Below the pieces are notes generated by a model that was given only the letters and a program-made list of their open reading frames with translations, made no database searches and was not told the DNA's origin. Position numbers and translations under genes: made by a program. Of a DNA stretch of 64,000 nt, positions 8,685 through 17,588 are shown piece after piece. The stretch comes from Actinomycetaceae bacterium TAE3-ERU4 (GTDB taxonomy: Bacteria; Actinomycetota; Actinomycetes; Actinomycetales; Actinomycetaceae). The stretch is taken from contig JAHUUJ010000005.1 in the NCBI GenBank assembly GCA_019218365.1, forward strand, positions 124,001 through 188,000, given 5' to 3'. Numbering within the stretch: position 1 is the stretch's first letter; every line of letters begins with the position of its first letter.

Positions 8685-9440
8685 TTAACGAGCGACTGAG
8701 GAGAGCGAGCATATCCCTAAAATCTGCATCCCTCCTTGACGCAAGACTTCAGCGCAACTACGGACCGTTGTTCCCGTAGTAATCACATCATCTACGAGAA
8801 TAACGGGGAGTAAATTTTTTACTTTTCCACGAAGATAAACTTTTCTTTGGATTCTTCGTTGCTTTCCACTTCGTCCCCGCTGCCCTAAATCAAACGGTGA
8901 TAACCTCAAGCAATCATAGACTTCAACACGTAACACTTCCCCTTTTTCCTGCGCCCTACAAACCATTTGTTGAGCCAAGGCTCTAGCAAAATCTAAAGAA
9001 ATATACCTCCCGCTATAGCGCCTACGGGCACGCGAAGGAACAGGAATTATCGCCACGTGAGTTTTTCGCGATACTTTTTCTGCTAGCTTATAAGATAGTT
9101 CAATAGCAATACCCTCTACGAAGCTATCTGCTGAGAAGGACAAATCATGCTTGGCCGATAGAACAAATGCCCTTCCGGCTCCTTTATATGCACACCCTGA
9201 AAAAACATATTCAACCTGAAGGCAAGAAGACAAATCTTCCCTTTCCATCCCCGTATCAAGAGCATCTTCCAAGCATCTTTCACAAGCTGTATCCCCAGGA
9301 GAAAAACAGTACCTACAACTCAGAAAAAACCTAGAGAAAAATCTCCCTACGCATCTAAGAGTAGTAAGAAAAAAATCTCCAATATTACTCATAGCACCCA
9401 GAAAATCAAAGCTAGATATCAATTGCCTACTTTCTTCCAT
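8685..9440 (-). CDS. comF: ComF-family phosphoribosyltransferase-like protein
   Basis: A 251-residue protein. An N-terminal cysteine pair pattern (CRYCFSPGDTACERC, about residues 43-57) probably binds zinc. The C-terminal type I phosphoribosyltransferase fold carries the PRPP loop VILVDDVITTGTTV (about residue 217) with the RGRSGKQRRIQR segment before it. ComF helps take up single-stranded DNA in naturally competent bacteria; in actinobacteria the role of this conserved gene beside hpf and lpqB is unproven. ATG at 9440 is used; an internal ATG at codon 17 is possible. It follows lpqB with a 47-base gap and is probably the last gene of the mtrA-mtrB-lpqB-comF unit. Confidence 0.85.
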   Translation of the reverse strand: MEESRQLISSFDFLGAMSNIGDFFLTTLRCVGRFFSRFFLSCRYCFSPGDTACERCLEDALDTGMEREDLSSCLQVEYVFSGCAYKGAGRAFVLSAKHDLSFSADSFVEGIAIELSYKLAEKVSRKTHVAIIPVPSRARRRYSGRYISLDFARALAQQMVCRAQEKGEVLRVEVYDCLRLSPFDLGQRGRSGKQRRIQRKVYLRGKVKNLLPVILVDDVITTGTTVRSCAEVLRQGGMQILGICSLSSVAR

Positions 9441-9487
9441 AGAAATGGGGAAAAAATAAAAGTAGATAACTTAAGAAATAGAAAAAA

Positions 9488-11173
9488 TTAATCCGTAAAA
9501 GCCGGATACGCAGCTCCCGTACCTAAGAGGGTCCAACGCCTTCCATCACGTTGGAATAAATGCCCTACATCATTAGTTACTAATAGTTCATTAGTTTGCT
9601 CTGATGCCGCTAAATAATTAGCTCGAGAGGGAGCATTTACTTCATTTGGCTCCGCACCTAAAGGTAACCGCATTAGAGTAACCCGCTGATTCGCATCATC
9701 GCGTAATAAAACAACGGGAGTTGTAGGAGACTCCCAAGCAGGCCAAGCCAGCACACCAGAAGACAGAGGGAAGGAAGTAATCAAGTCCAATGATTGTGGC
9801 TCTCCCCGATTGTCACGTTTTACTCGAAGTAAATCAATCGCCGGACTAGCCCCGCTGCGAATAGCTAATAGGCGGATTCCATCATTGCTTAAACGAAAAG
9901 AAATAAAACCATCGTTTGTGTACGGAAGTTTAATAGTTTTCGACGTTCCCTTAGAAGGAAATACAATTATCCCTCGTCCCGGTTGACGATTAGCTATCCA
10001 AGTCCATCCCCAAGCATCTAAATTAGGGCCGCTCACTCCTTCAGCGGAGTACAACAAAATTTGTTCCCCAGAAGTTGCATCAGCACGAATTACGTCTTTC
10101 CCAGAGACTAAAAAAGCCATCTGCGAAGAAGAACGAGGCGATAAAGCTAAATTAGAAAGCTCACCCTGCGCCACAGTAATGTTATTTAGCAAAACCCGTT
10201 CTTGCTTTGCGGTAACTATGGTTTTGCCCTTTATATAGGCTGCTTCTGTGACAGTTTTTGGAGTTTCGGGAGAATTAGCAGAAATTAAAGAATCATTGAT
10301 GCTTACCGAAACCGAAAGAACAGAAGAAAGCTGTGTAAGAGTTTTTTCTAATTGCCATTGGAGCATTCCCTGCTCTGCTGGACTACGAACATTTTCTGGC
10401 GAAGAAATTTTTACCTGAGCCTGACCACCAACGATAGAAACAGTATGTGACACTAAGCTAGCTCCCTGTGGCAAAGCAGTAGTAACAACATTTTTTAATT
10501 CATCTGAAGGACCAGCTAAAAGTAACTCTGTCAAATAACTGGCTGCTTTAACCGTTGGAACCCAACGAACATCTGGAACTAGCCGCGAAGCATCAGGAGT
10601 CAAAAAGAAAAGTGATTGTTTAGAATAAGCAGATTGAAAAGCGCTCTGCGCCAAAATTAGCCCATCTGGTAGCGAAGAAATACGCCACTGCCCTTCACTA
10701 TTACGAGCAAACGAAAAAGTCGCGGCTAAGTTCTCTCCCACAGCCGGAAGCGAATAGACCCCGGACACAGAAAGCGCTCCCTTACTCGGAACACGCAAAA
10801 TGATTCGGTCTTCCCCAGCTACTTCAAACTTGGGATACACATCGCCCGGATAAAGGTGGATCTCCTCCTCAGGTTTCCAAGAAGAAGCAATTCCTGGCAA
10901 CAAATATTGACGCGCACCATCGTAATTAGCACTAAAAGCACCAGCTCGACAAGCAGCCAAAAAATCACGTAACAAACTCTCTGGCGAAGAATCTTTAGCA
11001 GGCAAAGGCGCATTCTGGATAGAACGAGAGTCCTCGGGTAAATCAACATTCGTGGCTTCAACTGGACCAGAAACTGGCAACGCCCCACAAGCTGATAAAA
11101 GGAAAGAGGAAAATAGCGCCAAGAATATCCAAAAAAAACTACGTTTAGTTTTAATCCACATCAAAATCACCAT
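9488..11173 (-). CDS. lpqB: MtrAB-associated lipoprotein LpqB
   Basis: A lipoprotein of about 561 residues. The signal peptide (FFWIFLALFSSF) ends in the lipobox LLSAC with the lipid-accepting cysteine near residue 29. A GerMN-type domain (about 190-300) and a C-terminal LpqB beta-propeller region (about 320-555) follow. LpqB sits at the outer face of the membrane and is known in mycobacteria and streptomycetes to modulate the MtrB sensor kinase. The gene overlaps the end of mtrB by 23 bases if started at 11173; an ATG four codons later (11161) also fits. This overlap and the gene order support co-expression with mtrB. Confidence 0.93.
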   Translation of the reverse strand: MVILMWIKTKRSFFWIFLALFSSFLLSACGALPVSGPVEATNVDLPEDSRSIQNAPLPAKDSSPESLLRDFLAACRAGAFSANYDGARQYLLPGIASSWKPEEEIHLYPGDVYPKFEVAGEDRIILRVPSKGALSVSGVYSLPAVGENLAATFSFARNSEGQWRISSLPDGLILAQSAFQSAYSKQSLFFLTPDASRLVPDVRWVPTVKAASYLTELLLAGPSDELKNVVTTALPQGASLVSHTVSIVGGQAQVKISSPENVRSPAEQGMLQWQLEKTLTQLSSVLSVSVSINDSLISANSPETPKTVTEAAYIKGKTIVTAKQERVLLNNITVAQGELSNLALSPRSSSQMAFLVSGKDVIRADATSGEQILLYSAEGVSGPNLDAWGWTWIANRQPGRGIIVFPSKGTSKTIKLPYTNDGFISFRLSNDGIRLLAIRSGASPAIDLLRVKRDNRGEPQSLDLITSFPLSSGVLAWPAWESPTTPVVLLRDDANQRVTLMRLPLGAEPNEVNAPSRANYLAASEQTNELLVTNDVGHLFQRDGRRWTLLGTGAAYPAFTD

Positions 11174-12989
11174 CTTTAGTATTTTTTACATGGCTTTCAG
11201 ATAGTGGGAAATCCCCCGGAGGGACTTCATAAACCTTAGTAGACTTCAAATCAACCTTACGAAATTGTGCCGCTAAAGCCGCCGGACGCTGCGTCATTGA
11301 AATAGGTTTAGTAACAATCTGCCCATCATCCCATAGCGGCAACGCACGAGAGCGAAAAGAATCACCGAAACGACGCGGTAGTGTCATCATAAAAGCAGAT
11401 CCAAAACCGGGCTTACCACGAGCTTCCAGGATTCCACCATGTAGATGAACATCCTCGGTAGCAATTGCTAATCCCAATCCCGTTCCCCCAGTGGTACGCG
11501 CACGTGCAGGATCGGCTCTATAGAAACGATCAAATACCCGTGCTGCGACTTCCTCATTCATACCAATTCCATAGTCACGCACCCGGAGAGAAACAGCTTC
11601 ATCGTTTTCCGCAATTGTAATGTTTACAGGATTGCCTTCAGCATGCTCGATTGCGTTTACCAAAAGATTACGGATTACCCGTTCTATACGTTTTTCATCA
11701 ATCTCGACTCGTACCGGATACTGTGGAGCGCGCAAAGTAATCGGCACTTCTAGACGCATCGCTAAAGGATCATTATCAGAAATTACCTGTTGCGTAAGCT
11801 CAACCAAATCTACAAATTCATACTCCGGCTTCGCTGCCTGCGCGTCGTAACGTGAAATTTCCAGCAAATCAGCCAACATTCTATCAAAACGCTCAATTTG
11901 CCCATGTAGTAGTTCCGCACTTCGCTTAGAAAGCGGATCAAAATCTTCGCGAGCATCGTAAATCATCTCCCCCGCCATCTTAATCGTGGTCAAAGGAGTA
12001 CGTAGTTCGTGTGAAACATCAGAAACGAAACGCTGCTGTAATTTGGCTAATTCATCATATTCATCAATGGTGGTTTTTAAAGAAAGAGCCATATCGTTAA
12101 AAGAACGAGCCAAAACTGCTAACTCATCGCTTCCTTTAACTTTCACCCGGACGTCAAATTCACCTCCAGCCAGACGTTCCGCAGCTAAAGCGGTTCGTTT
12201 AACCGGATCAAGTGCCCGATAGGTAAGTAACCAGATAAAAGCACCAAGGATAATAAGTAAAACAACAGAACCCGCTAAAATTGACCGTAGCATTTTTGAA
12301 ACAGTCATTTGCTCTACTTGCAAACTATAGAAGATATACATCTCCTGCTCATGTACTAACGGGACGTTAATCAGACGTCCTACCACCATTCCCGGATAGG
12401 ACTGACCCTTATCATCCGTCAGCAAAACTGACTGACGGAATTGTGCTTTCCCAGCAGATTTTTCCACCGCCAGGCGCAACTCATTCGAAATAACATCCGG
12501 ACTAAAAGGATGCAAAATCATTACTTCGTTAATTGCAAAAGTTGTGTTCTTTAAAGGTGGGCGTAAAAGCACCACTCCTACGCCGCGTGCTCCACGTGAA
12601 GAATTACGTGCCTCGGAAATCACTGAGCCAGCCACCTGCTGAGCTTGGTCTACCGTAGTCACCGCAGCGTCAGAAAAAGTCTGTTGAGCAATCGAAAAGC
12701 GTACTGCGGCATCTTCATCAATTTGATTCACTCGCTCTTGAAAAACATCATTACGTAGATTCACCGAGACCAAACCAAACATAACAGCAACGACGATTAC
12801 GCCAAGTAGCGTCAAAATGACAGAAATTCGCAAAGCCAGCGAATTAGTCACTAAACGAACAGGAAGAAAATTTCTCACCCACGTACGCCAACGCCCCAGA
12901 TGCTTTTCATTTTCGGAAGAGGACTTATCTTCTCCCGAACGGAAAACTCCTAACCGACCAAAACGCGAGGAGGAACTACTTACCGGCAT
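11151..12989 (-). CDS. mtrB: MtrB sensor histidine kinase
   Basis: The membrane sensor of the MtrAB two-component system, which links cell-wall growth and division to transcription. Of 612 residues, two membrane segments (about 50-75 and 235-258) flank an extracellular sensor region. A HAMP domain (AAERLAGGEFDVRVKVKG), the phosphoacceptor box VSDVSHELRTPL with its histidine near residue 330, and the ATPase N box (NLLVNAIEHA), G1 (DYGIGM) and G2 (GTGLGLAIA) follow. The kinase is complete and should be active. Its start overlaps the end of mtrA by 14 bases and its end overlaps lpqB, as expected for a tightly coupled operon. Confidence 0.95.
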   Translation of the reverse strand: MPVSSSSSRFGRLGVFRSGEDKSSSENEKHLGRWRTWVRNFLPVRLVTNSLALRISVILTLLGVIVVAVMFGLVSVNLRNDVFQERVNQIDEDAAVRFSIAQQTFSDAAVTTVDQAQQVAGSVISEARNSSRGARGVGVVLLRPPLKNTTFAINEVMILHPFSPDVISNELRLAVEKSAGKAQFRQSVLLTDDKGQSYPGMVVGRLINVPLVHEQEMYIFYSLQVEQMTVSKMLRSILAGSVVLLIILGAFIWLLTYRALDPVKRTALAAERLAGGEFDVRVKVKGSDELAVLARSFNDMALSLKTTIDEYDELAKLQQRFVSDVSHELRTPLTTIKMAGEMIYDAREDFDPLSKRSAELLHGQIERFDRMLADLLEISRYDAQAAKPEYEFVDLVELTQQVISDNDPLAMRLEVPITLRAPQYPVRVEIDEKRIERVIRNLLVNAIEHAEGNPVNITIAENDEAVSLRVRDYGIGMNEEVAARVFDRFYRADPARARTTGGTGLGLAIATEDVHLHGGILEARGKPGFGSAFMMTLPRRFGDSFRSRALPLWDDGQIVTKPISMTQRPAALAAQFRKVDLKSTKVYEVPPGDFPLSESHVKNTKDGDFDVD

Positions 12990-13659
12990 CCCCGGACCTA
13001 TAACCTATCCCACGAACTGTCATAATCACCCGAGGATTCTCCGGATCATGTTCAACCTTAGAGCGCAAACGTTGAACATGGACATTAACTAACCTGGTAT
13101 CGGCCGCGTGACGATACCCCCAGACCTTTTCTAAAAGCTCATTGCGTGAGAAAACCTTCCAAGGCTCCCTAGCCAAAGTTGCTAATAAATCAAACTCCAA
13201 AGGAGTTAAGGAAACAACTTCATTTCCTCGCATTACCTGGTGACCAGCCACGTCTATTACTAAATCGCCGATACGTAAATGCTCAGCCTGCGGTTCTTCC
13301 TGACGACGTAAGCGAGCACGCAAACGAGCTATCAGTTCTTTTGGTTTAAATGGCTTTTGCACATAATCGTCAGCACCCGCTTCCAAACCAGCAACCACAT
13401 CAGTTGTATCAGATTTAGCGGTCAGCATTACGATTGGGACATCCGATTCCGTCCTAATTCGTTTGCAAATCTCAATGCCATCCATTCCTGGAAGCATAAT
13501 ATCTAGCAAAATTAAATCAGGCTTTACTCGTCGAAAAGTTTCTACCGCTTGGATTCCGTTATCACAAAAAGCGGCCTCGAAGCCTTCCGACTCCATGATG
13601 ATGCCAATCATTTCCGCTAACGCGACATCATCATCAACTACTAGAATACGCGCACTCAT
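12976..13659 (-). CDS. mtrA: MtrA response regulator
   Basis: An OmpR-family regulator of 227 residues. The receiver domain has the acidic pair near residues 10-11 (VVDDDV), the phosphorylation aspartate at about residue 53 (LILLDIMLPG) and VQKPF with the conserved lysine. The winged-helix domain includes TPLEFDLLATLAREPWKVFSRNELLEKVWG and HVQRLRSKVE. MtrA is the essential or near-essential cell-cycle and cell-wall regulator of actinobacteria. The call is supported by the adjacent mtrB and lpqB. On the minus strand, A/T-rich hexamers (AATATA, TATAGT) end 4-6 bases before the ATG, so the transcript may be leaderless. Confidence 0.96.
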   Translation of the reverse strand: MSARILVVDDDVALAEMIGIIMESEGFEAAFCDNGIQAVETFRRVKPDLILLDIMLPGMDGIEICKRIRTESDVPIVMLTAKSDTTDVVAGLEAGADDYVQKPFKPKELIARLRARLRRQEEPQAEHLRIGDLVIDVAGHQVMRGNEVVSLTPLEFDLLATLAREPWKVFSRNELLEKVWGYRHAADTRLVNVHVQRLRSKVEHDPENPRVIMTVRGIGYRSGDAGK

Positions 13660-13766
13660 AGAAACTATATTCCCATGATTTCACCATTTTTTGCTAGCGA
13701 AACAACGGCGAGTGCAATCCTTTCAAGAAAATCTTCTTTTTTTCTCCCCAACTAATACGTAAACCC

Positions 13767-13796
13767 TTTACACTTAAGGAACAAACAACATACTTT
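13767..13796 (+). promoter_or_regulatory. Putative SigA-type promoter of the envelope operon
   Basis: A TTTACA hexamer (13767-13772) and TACTTT hexamer (13791-13796) are separated by 18 bases. A GGGAGG ribosome-binding site and the ATG at 13811 follow. The -35 matches consensus in five of six positions and the -10 is weaker. It would drive the five-gene operon from 13811 to 18881. Confidence 0.45.
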
Positions 13797-13810
13797 TAGG
13801 GAGGCCTAAA

Positions 13811-14893
13811 ATGGGAGATGCCAACAGTCAGTGGGAATGGCAGGATGCTAATACACCACAGCAGCAGCACCACACCCCAAATGCACAAGAGCACTATCAG
13901 ATGCCACAAAGCACATGGCAGAATCAAAAACCAGGAATTATTGCCCTCCGTCCGCTTGGTCTAGGAGACATTCTCGAAGGATCATTTGCGTCTGTACGCG
14001 CAAATCCAAAGGTAATGTTTGGTTTTTCGACACTGATTATGCTGATTCTAGGAATCATCCAAGCTCTTATTACATATTTTGGGGGATTCAGGGAGGCTGT
14101 ACAACGCTATGAGACTCTCTCCATGCTTCGAGGAAACACAACAGAAGAAGTATTATTGACAATTAAAGAAAGCAATCAGGCCATTACGGAGATGCTTTAT
14201 ACCGCCCTGTTCACTTTCCCACTGTTAATTCTTTCCTCACTAATCTTTAGCGCTTTGCTAACGGGAATCTTGACCCACGCCATCTCCCGTTCAGTAATCG
14301 GAAAAGTTAGTTCAATTAGTTCTACCTTAGAATCAGTTAAGAAACGTATTCTTCCTCTAATTGCCAATTCTTTGCTGCTGGGATTAATCTCTGCCCTGGT
14401 AACTATTGTGTCCTTAATCCCCCTTATTTTGTTTGCATATCTTGCTATAAAATACCAATTAACAGCTACTGCTGGAGTCCCTCTCACAATACTGCTGACA
14501 CTTGTTTTCATAGGTTCGCTCATCTATGTACACGTTAAAGTTTCACTCAGCCAAACAGCTCTAGTACTTGAAGAAATTGGCCCGTGGGCATCCATTAAAC
14601 GCTCCTGGAAACTAACTAATAAAGGTTTTTGGCGCATATTAGGACGTTATATCGTAGCCTTCTTAATTATTGGAATTATTTTTGGGATAGTGGGTGTTAT
14701 TGCTGGTATTCCCGGTGGTATCTTAACCCCCATAAATCCGGTATTGGGGCTGCTAGTAACAGTTATCTTTACAGCCCTTTTACAGGGACTCGTCGTACCG
14801 ATTTCCTCCGCGGTTATCTGCCTCGTATATGTTGATCAGCGGATACGAAAGGAAAACTTCGATAAAACCCTGATTGCTGCTGCACAGCAATGA
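13811..14893 (+). CDS. Polytopic membrane protein, glycerophosphodiesterase membrane-domain type
   Basis: A 360-residue protein. A hydrophilic Gln/His-rich N-terminus (about 1-45) is followed by ALRPLGLGDILEGSFASVRANPKVMFGFS. At least six hydrophobic segments cover about 70-345. The LGxGxILxGSFxxxRxNPK opening is common to actinobacterial membrane proteins annotated with the GdpD membrane domain, but there is no catalytic phosphodiesterase domain. A GGGAGG ribosome-binding site lies 6 bases before the ATG. It overlaps the DUF4129 gene by ATGA and leads the MoxR-DUF58 operon, as at mycobacterial Rv3690-Rv3695. Molecular role unknown. Confidence 0.7.
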   Translation: MGDANSQWEWQDANTPQQQHHTPNAQEHYQMPQSTWQNQKPGIIALRPLGLGDILEGSFASVRANPKVMFGFSTLIMLILGIIQALITYFGGFREAVQRYETLSMLRGNTTEEVLLTIKESNQAITEMLYTALFTFPLLILSSLIFSALLTGILTHAISRSVIGKVSSISSTLESVKKRILPLIANSLLLGLISALVTIVSLIPLILFAYLAIKYQLTATAGVPLTILLTLVFIGSLIYVHVKVSLSQTALVLEEIGPWASIKRSWKLTNKGFWRILGRYIVAFLIIGIIFGIVGVIAGIPGGILTPINPVLGLLVTVIFTALLQGLVVPISSAVICLVYVDQRIRKENFDKTLIAAAQQ

Positions 14894-15489
14894 TTTATCT
14901 ATTTGCCAGTACCCCTGATGGCCCAACCGCTTCTGGTTGGGCCACCAGGGAGCTGTCACACTGGCGCTACAAAGGATTTGGGGCTTCTTGGATAGAAGCA
15001 ATCCTAAGATTCTTTAATCATCTTAAAAAAATATTTTTCACAGATTCAAATGCTTCTGGCAATCTATACATATCAATTGCCGTTGTACTGGCACTTATAG
15101 TCTTAACGATTGCTATACTTTCATACCGCAATTCTCATAAAGATTACCCTGATAAAGCTATTTTCGATTCACCCCAGCAAGCCGAAGATTTAGAGGCATT
15201 CTTAACTCGCTACCTTGCCAAAGAAGAATGGGAAGAAGCATACATAACCCAGTATCGGATACTGGTATGTAACGGCATAGATACTGGATTAGTGCTTTTC
15301 TCCCCTTCTCTAACCGCCATAGAAGCTGCTGAGAATCTAAATCAAGTTTCCGAAATGAAAATAGATTTCTTGCCCTATGCCAAAAAATTTAACGGCACCC
15401 GTTTTGGTACAGAAAAAAGAACTAAAGAAGACTTTGAGACTCTCCAGGAAATTACTAACAAGATTTTTCCTAAGAAAGCAAACAAATGA
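14890..15489 (+). CDS. DUF4129-containing membrane protein
   Basis: A 199-residue protein. The N-terminal cytoplasmic part has ASGWATRELSHWRYKG, the DUF4129-like pattern. One strong membrane segment (ISIAVVLALIVLTIAILSY, about residues 58-76) and a charged C-terminal helical region follow. DUF4129 proteins regularly accompany MoxR ATPases and DUF58 proteins and are sometimes fused to transglutaminase domains, but none is present here. Both ends overlap the neighbouring genes by 4 bases (ATGA), so the three proteins are probably made in step. Function not established. Confidence 0.7.
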   Translation: MIYLFASTPDGPTASGWATRELSHWRYKGFGASWIEAILRFFNHLKKIFFTDSNASGNLYISIAVVLALIVLTIAILSYRNSHKDYPDKAIFDSPQQAEDLEAFLTRYLAKEEWEEAYITQYRILVCNGIDTGLVLFSPSLTAIEAAENLNQVSEMKIDFLPYAKKFNGTRFGTEKRTKEDFETLQEITNKIFPKKANK

Positions 15490-16610
15490 GTGACCATATG
15501 CTTTCTTCTCCTCATCCCCTATCGAGCACCCGTCGCGGCATAAAAGGGAAAATAATATTTAGTATCGGCATATTTTTTCTGCTTTTATTCTTTATCTTTG
15601 GCCTATTCATAATCACGCAGCCAAGTACGCGAACGCTTGATTACTCTCCGGATAGTTATAGTCCCAATGGAACCTCAGCGCTCTCTAATATTGCTAGCGA
15701 ACATCGAAAAATCACCACTTCTATATACACTGACGTACAGGCCGCCACCGCATACGCTAAAGCACGGAAAATTCCGTTAATAGTAGCTGGGGTAGATAAT
15801 CTTAATAAAGACGAAATAGAAGAGCTTAAAGCGGCGCAAACAACCGTGATTTATTTAAATACGACTCCGTATTTATCAAAAAAGATAGAGAATACCGAAA
15901 TTATTGCTAATCCTCTTCATAATTCACTCCCTTCCCTTTGCAAATCCATCAATATAGGAGCTAGCGCTTCGCCGCCCCTAGCCCTAAATAAAGTTCCTCC
16001 TTCCCCCTTTAATTGCTACCGAAATAAGTTCGGCGCGCTATGGCACGAATATATAAATGGCAGTGGGAATAAACGTATTATCATTTCCGATGCTTCACTT
16101 TTCATGAATAAAAATCTGGAAAAAGAAGGAAATGCCGCCATTGCACTCTACTCATTAGGGCATAATCAAGAAGTCATCTGGCTACTAGCGCTAAAGGATA
16201 AAACACCTAAGAATAATTCTCTCACGTCCCCTGCGGTTCAAAATTTCCTCTACTTTACTTGTTTAGTTTTTGTAGTAGGCGCAATCGTCCGGGGGAAACG
16301 CTTCGGTCCTTTACAGTACGAAAAGTTACCAGTTACCGTTCCGGCAACGGAAACTCGGGAAGGACGAAAAGCTCTGTATCAAAAATACCCAGATTACCAG
16401 CACGCTCTACGACTACATAGGGAGAAAATCGCCGGAATAATTCTAAAGCGTACCCTTGGCCCTCATGAAGACCTAAACAAACTAATTCCAACGTTGTCAG
16501 CCGCTACGGGCAAGAGTCCATTGGAGATTAAAGAATTATTTACTGATCCCTGTCCCAACGAGGCAGATAAATTCGCTAAAATCATTAAACAGCTAACCGA
16601 ATTAAGCTAG
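15486..16610 (+). CDS. DUF4350-containing membrane protein
   Basis: A 374-residue protein with a membrane segment near residues 21-45 (IIFSIGIFFLLLFFIFGLFI), a large extracytoplasmic domain (about 50-245) that begins LDYSPDSYSPNGTSALSNI, a second membrane segment (NFLYFTCLVFVVGAIVRG, about 251-268) and a cytoplasmic tail. The SPNGTSAL segment is typical of DUF4350, which resembles a GATase-like fold without catalytic residues. It overlaps the DUF4129 gene by 4 bases and lies 10 bases before the MoxR gene. The position equals Rv3691 in mycobacteria. Probably a membrane partner of the MoxR/DUF58 pair. Confidence 0.75.
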   Translation: MSDHMLSSPHPLSSTRRGIKGKIIFSIGIFFLLLFFIFGLFIITQPSTRTLDYSPDSYSPNGTSALSNIASEHRKITTSIYTDVQAATAYAKARKIPLIVAGVDNLNKDEIEELKAAQTTVIYLNTTPYLSKKIENTEIIANPLHNSLPSLCKSINIGASASPPLALNKVPPSPFNCYRNKFGALWHEYINGSGNKRIIISDASLFMNKNLEKEGNAAIALYSLGHNQEVIWLLALKDKTPKNNSLTSPAVQNFLYFTCLVFVVGAIVRGKRFGPLQYEKLPVTVPATETREGRKALYQKYPDYQHALRLHREKIAGIILKRTLGPHEDLNKLIPTLSAATGKSPLEIKELFTDPCPNEADKFAKIIKQLTELS

Positions 16611-16620
16611 AGGAATCAAA

Positions 16621-17586
16621 GTGGAAACCGAAAACCTAGACGAAACTCGACAAACGCTAATTCAATTGCGTGAAGAAATAAGTAAAGTTGTAGTTGGCTC
16701 TGCACAAACGATTACTGGAATTATGGTCTGTCTTCTTACCGGGGGCCACGTCCTTTTAGAAGGTGTCCCAGGAACGGGTAAAACCCTTTTAGTGAGGTCC
16801 TTGGCAAAAGCCATAAACGCTGATTCTAAGCGAGTTCAGTTCACTCCTGATTTAATGCCGGGAGATATTACCGGATCTAGTATCTATAACTCGCAAAATA
16901 GCCATTTTGAATTCCGTGAAGGACCAGTCTTTACGGACCTTCTACTAGCTGATGAAATTAACCGAACACCTCCCAAGACTCAAGCTGCACTCCTTGAAGC
17001 AATGTCTGACAGATCGGTTACCGCTGACGGAAATACATACCACTTATCCCCTTTATTCACTGTACTAGCCACACAGAATCCAGTTGAACAAGACGGTACC
17101 TACGATTTACCTGAAGCTCAGCTTGACCGTTTCATGATGAAACTTAAAGTTGATTATGCCTCGGCTCAAGAAGAATCTCTAATTGTCCGCTCTCATCTAG
17201 ATGGCTTCACCCCAGACGATTTAAATCAAGTAGGAATTCAGGCAAGTACTACTCCCGAGAAAATATTTGCCGCCCGTAAAGCAATCCAAAAAGTGGAAGT
17301 CAGCGACAGCATAATTAACTATGCTGTAGAAATCGCTCGCGCTACTCGTAACCACCCAGCGGTAGAACTTGGAGTTTCTCCACGTGGACAAATTGCCCTA
17401 TTACAGACAGCACGAGCCTGGGCTTGGCTTAAAGGACAAAATTACGTCACCCCAGACGAGATTAAACAAATGGCTAAATCTACACTTTCTCATCGAATTA
17501 TCCTTCGTCCCGAGTCTTCTCTTGAAGGTACAAATTCCAATCAAGTGATAGAAACTGTGCTCTCTTCCGTACCGCTTCCACTATAA
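16621..17586 (+). CDS. MoxR-family AAA+ ATPase
   Basis: A 321-residue AAA+ chaperone-like ATPase, starting at GTG 16621. Walker A is VPGTGKTLL (about residue 52), Walker B LLLADEINRTPPKTQAALLE (about 110), sensor 1 VLATQNPVEQDGTY and the arginine region LPEAQLDRFMMK. The C-terminal lid ends GVSPRGQIALLQTAR. MoxR proteins work with von Willebrand-type partners to assemble or mature enzymes and envelope complexes; the DUF58 partner follows at once (2-base gap). This is the Rv3692 (moxR2)-type locus. Substrate unknown. The protein is complete. Confidence 0.92.
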   Translation: METENLDETRQTLIQLREEISKVVVGSAQTITGIMVCLLTGGHVLLEGVPGTGKTLLVRSLAKAINADSKRVQFTPDLMPGDITGSSIYNSQNSHFEFREGPVFTDLLLADEINRTPPKTQAALLEAMSDRSVTADGNTYHLSPLFTVLATQNPVEQDGTYDLPEAQLDRFMMKLKVDYASAQEESLIVRSHLDGFTPDDLNQVGIQASTTPEKIFAARKAIQKVEVSDSIINYAVEIARATRNHPAVELGVSPRGQIALLQTARAWAWLKGQNYVTPDEIKQMAKSTLSHRIILRPESSLEGTNSNQVIETVLSSVPLPL

Positions 17587-17588
17587 AT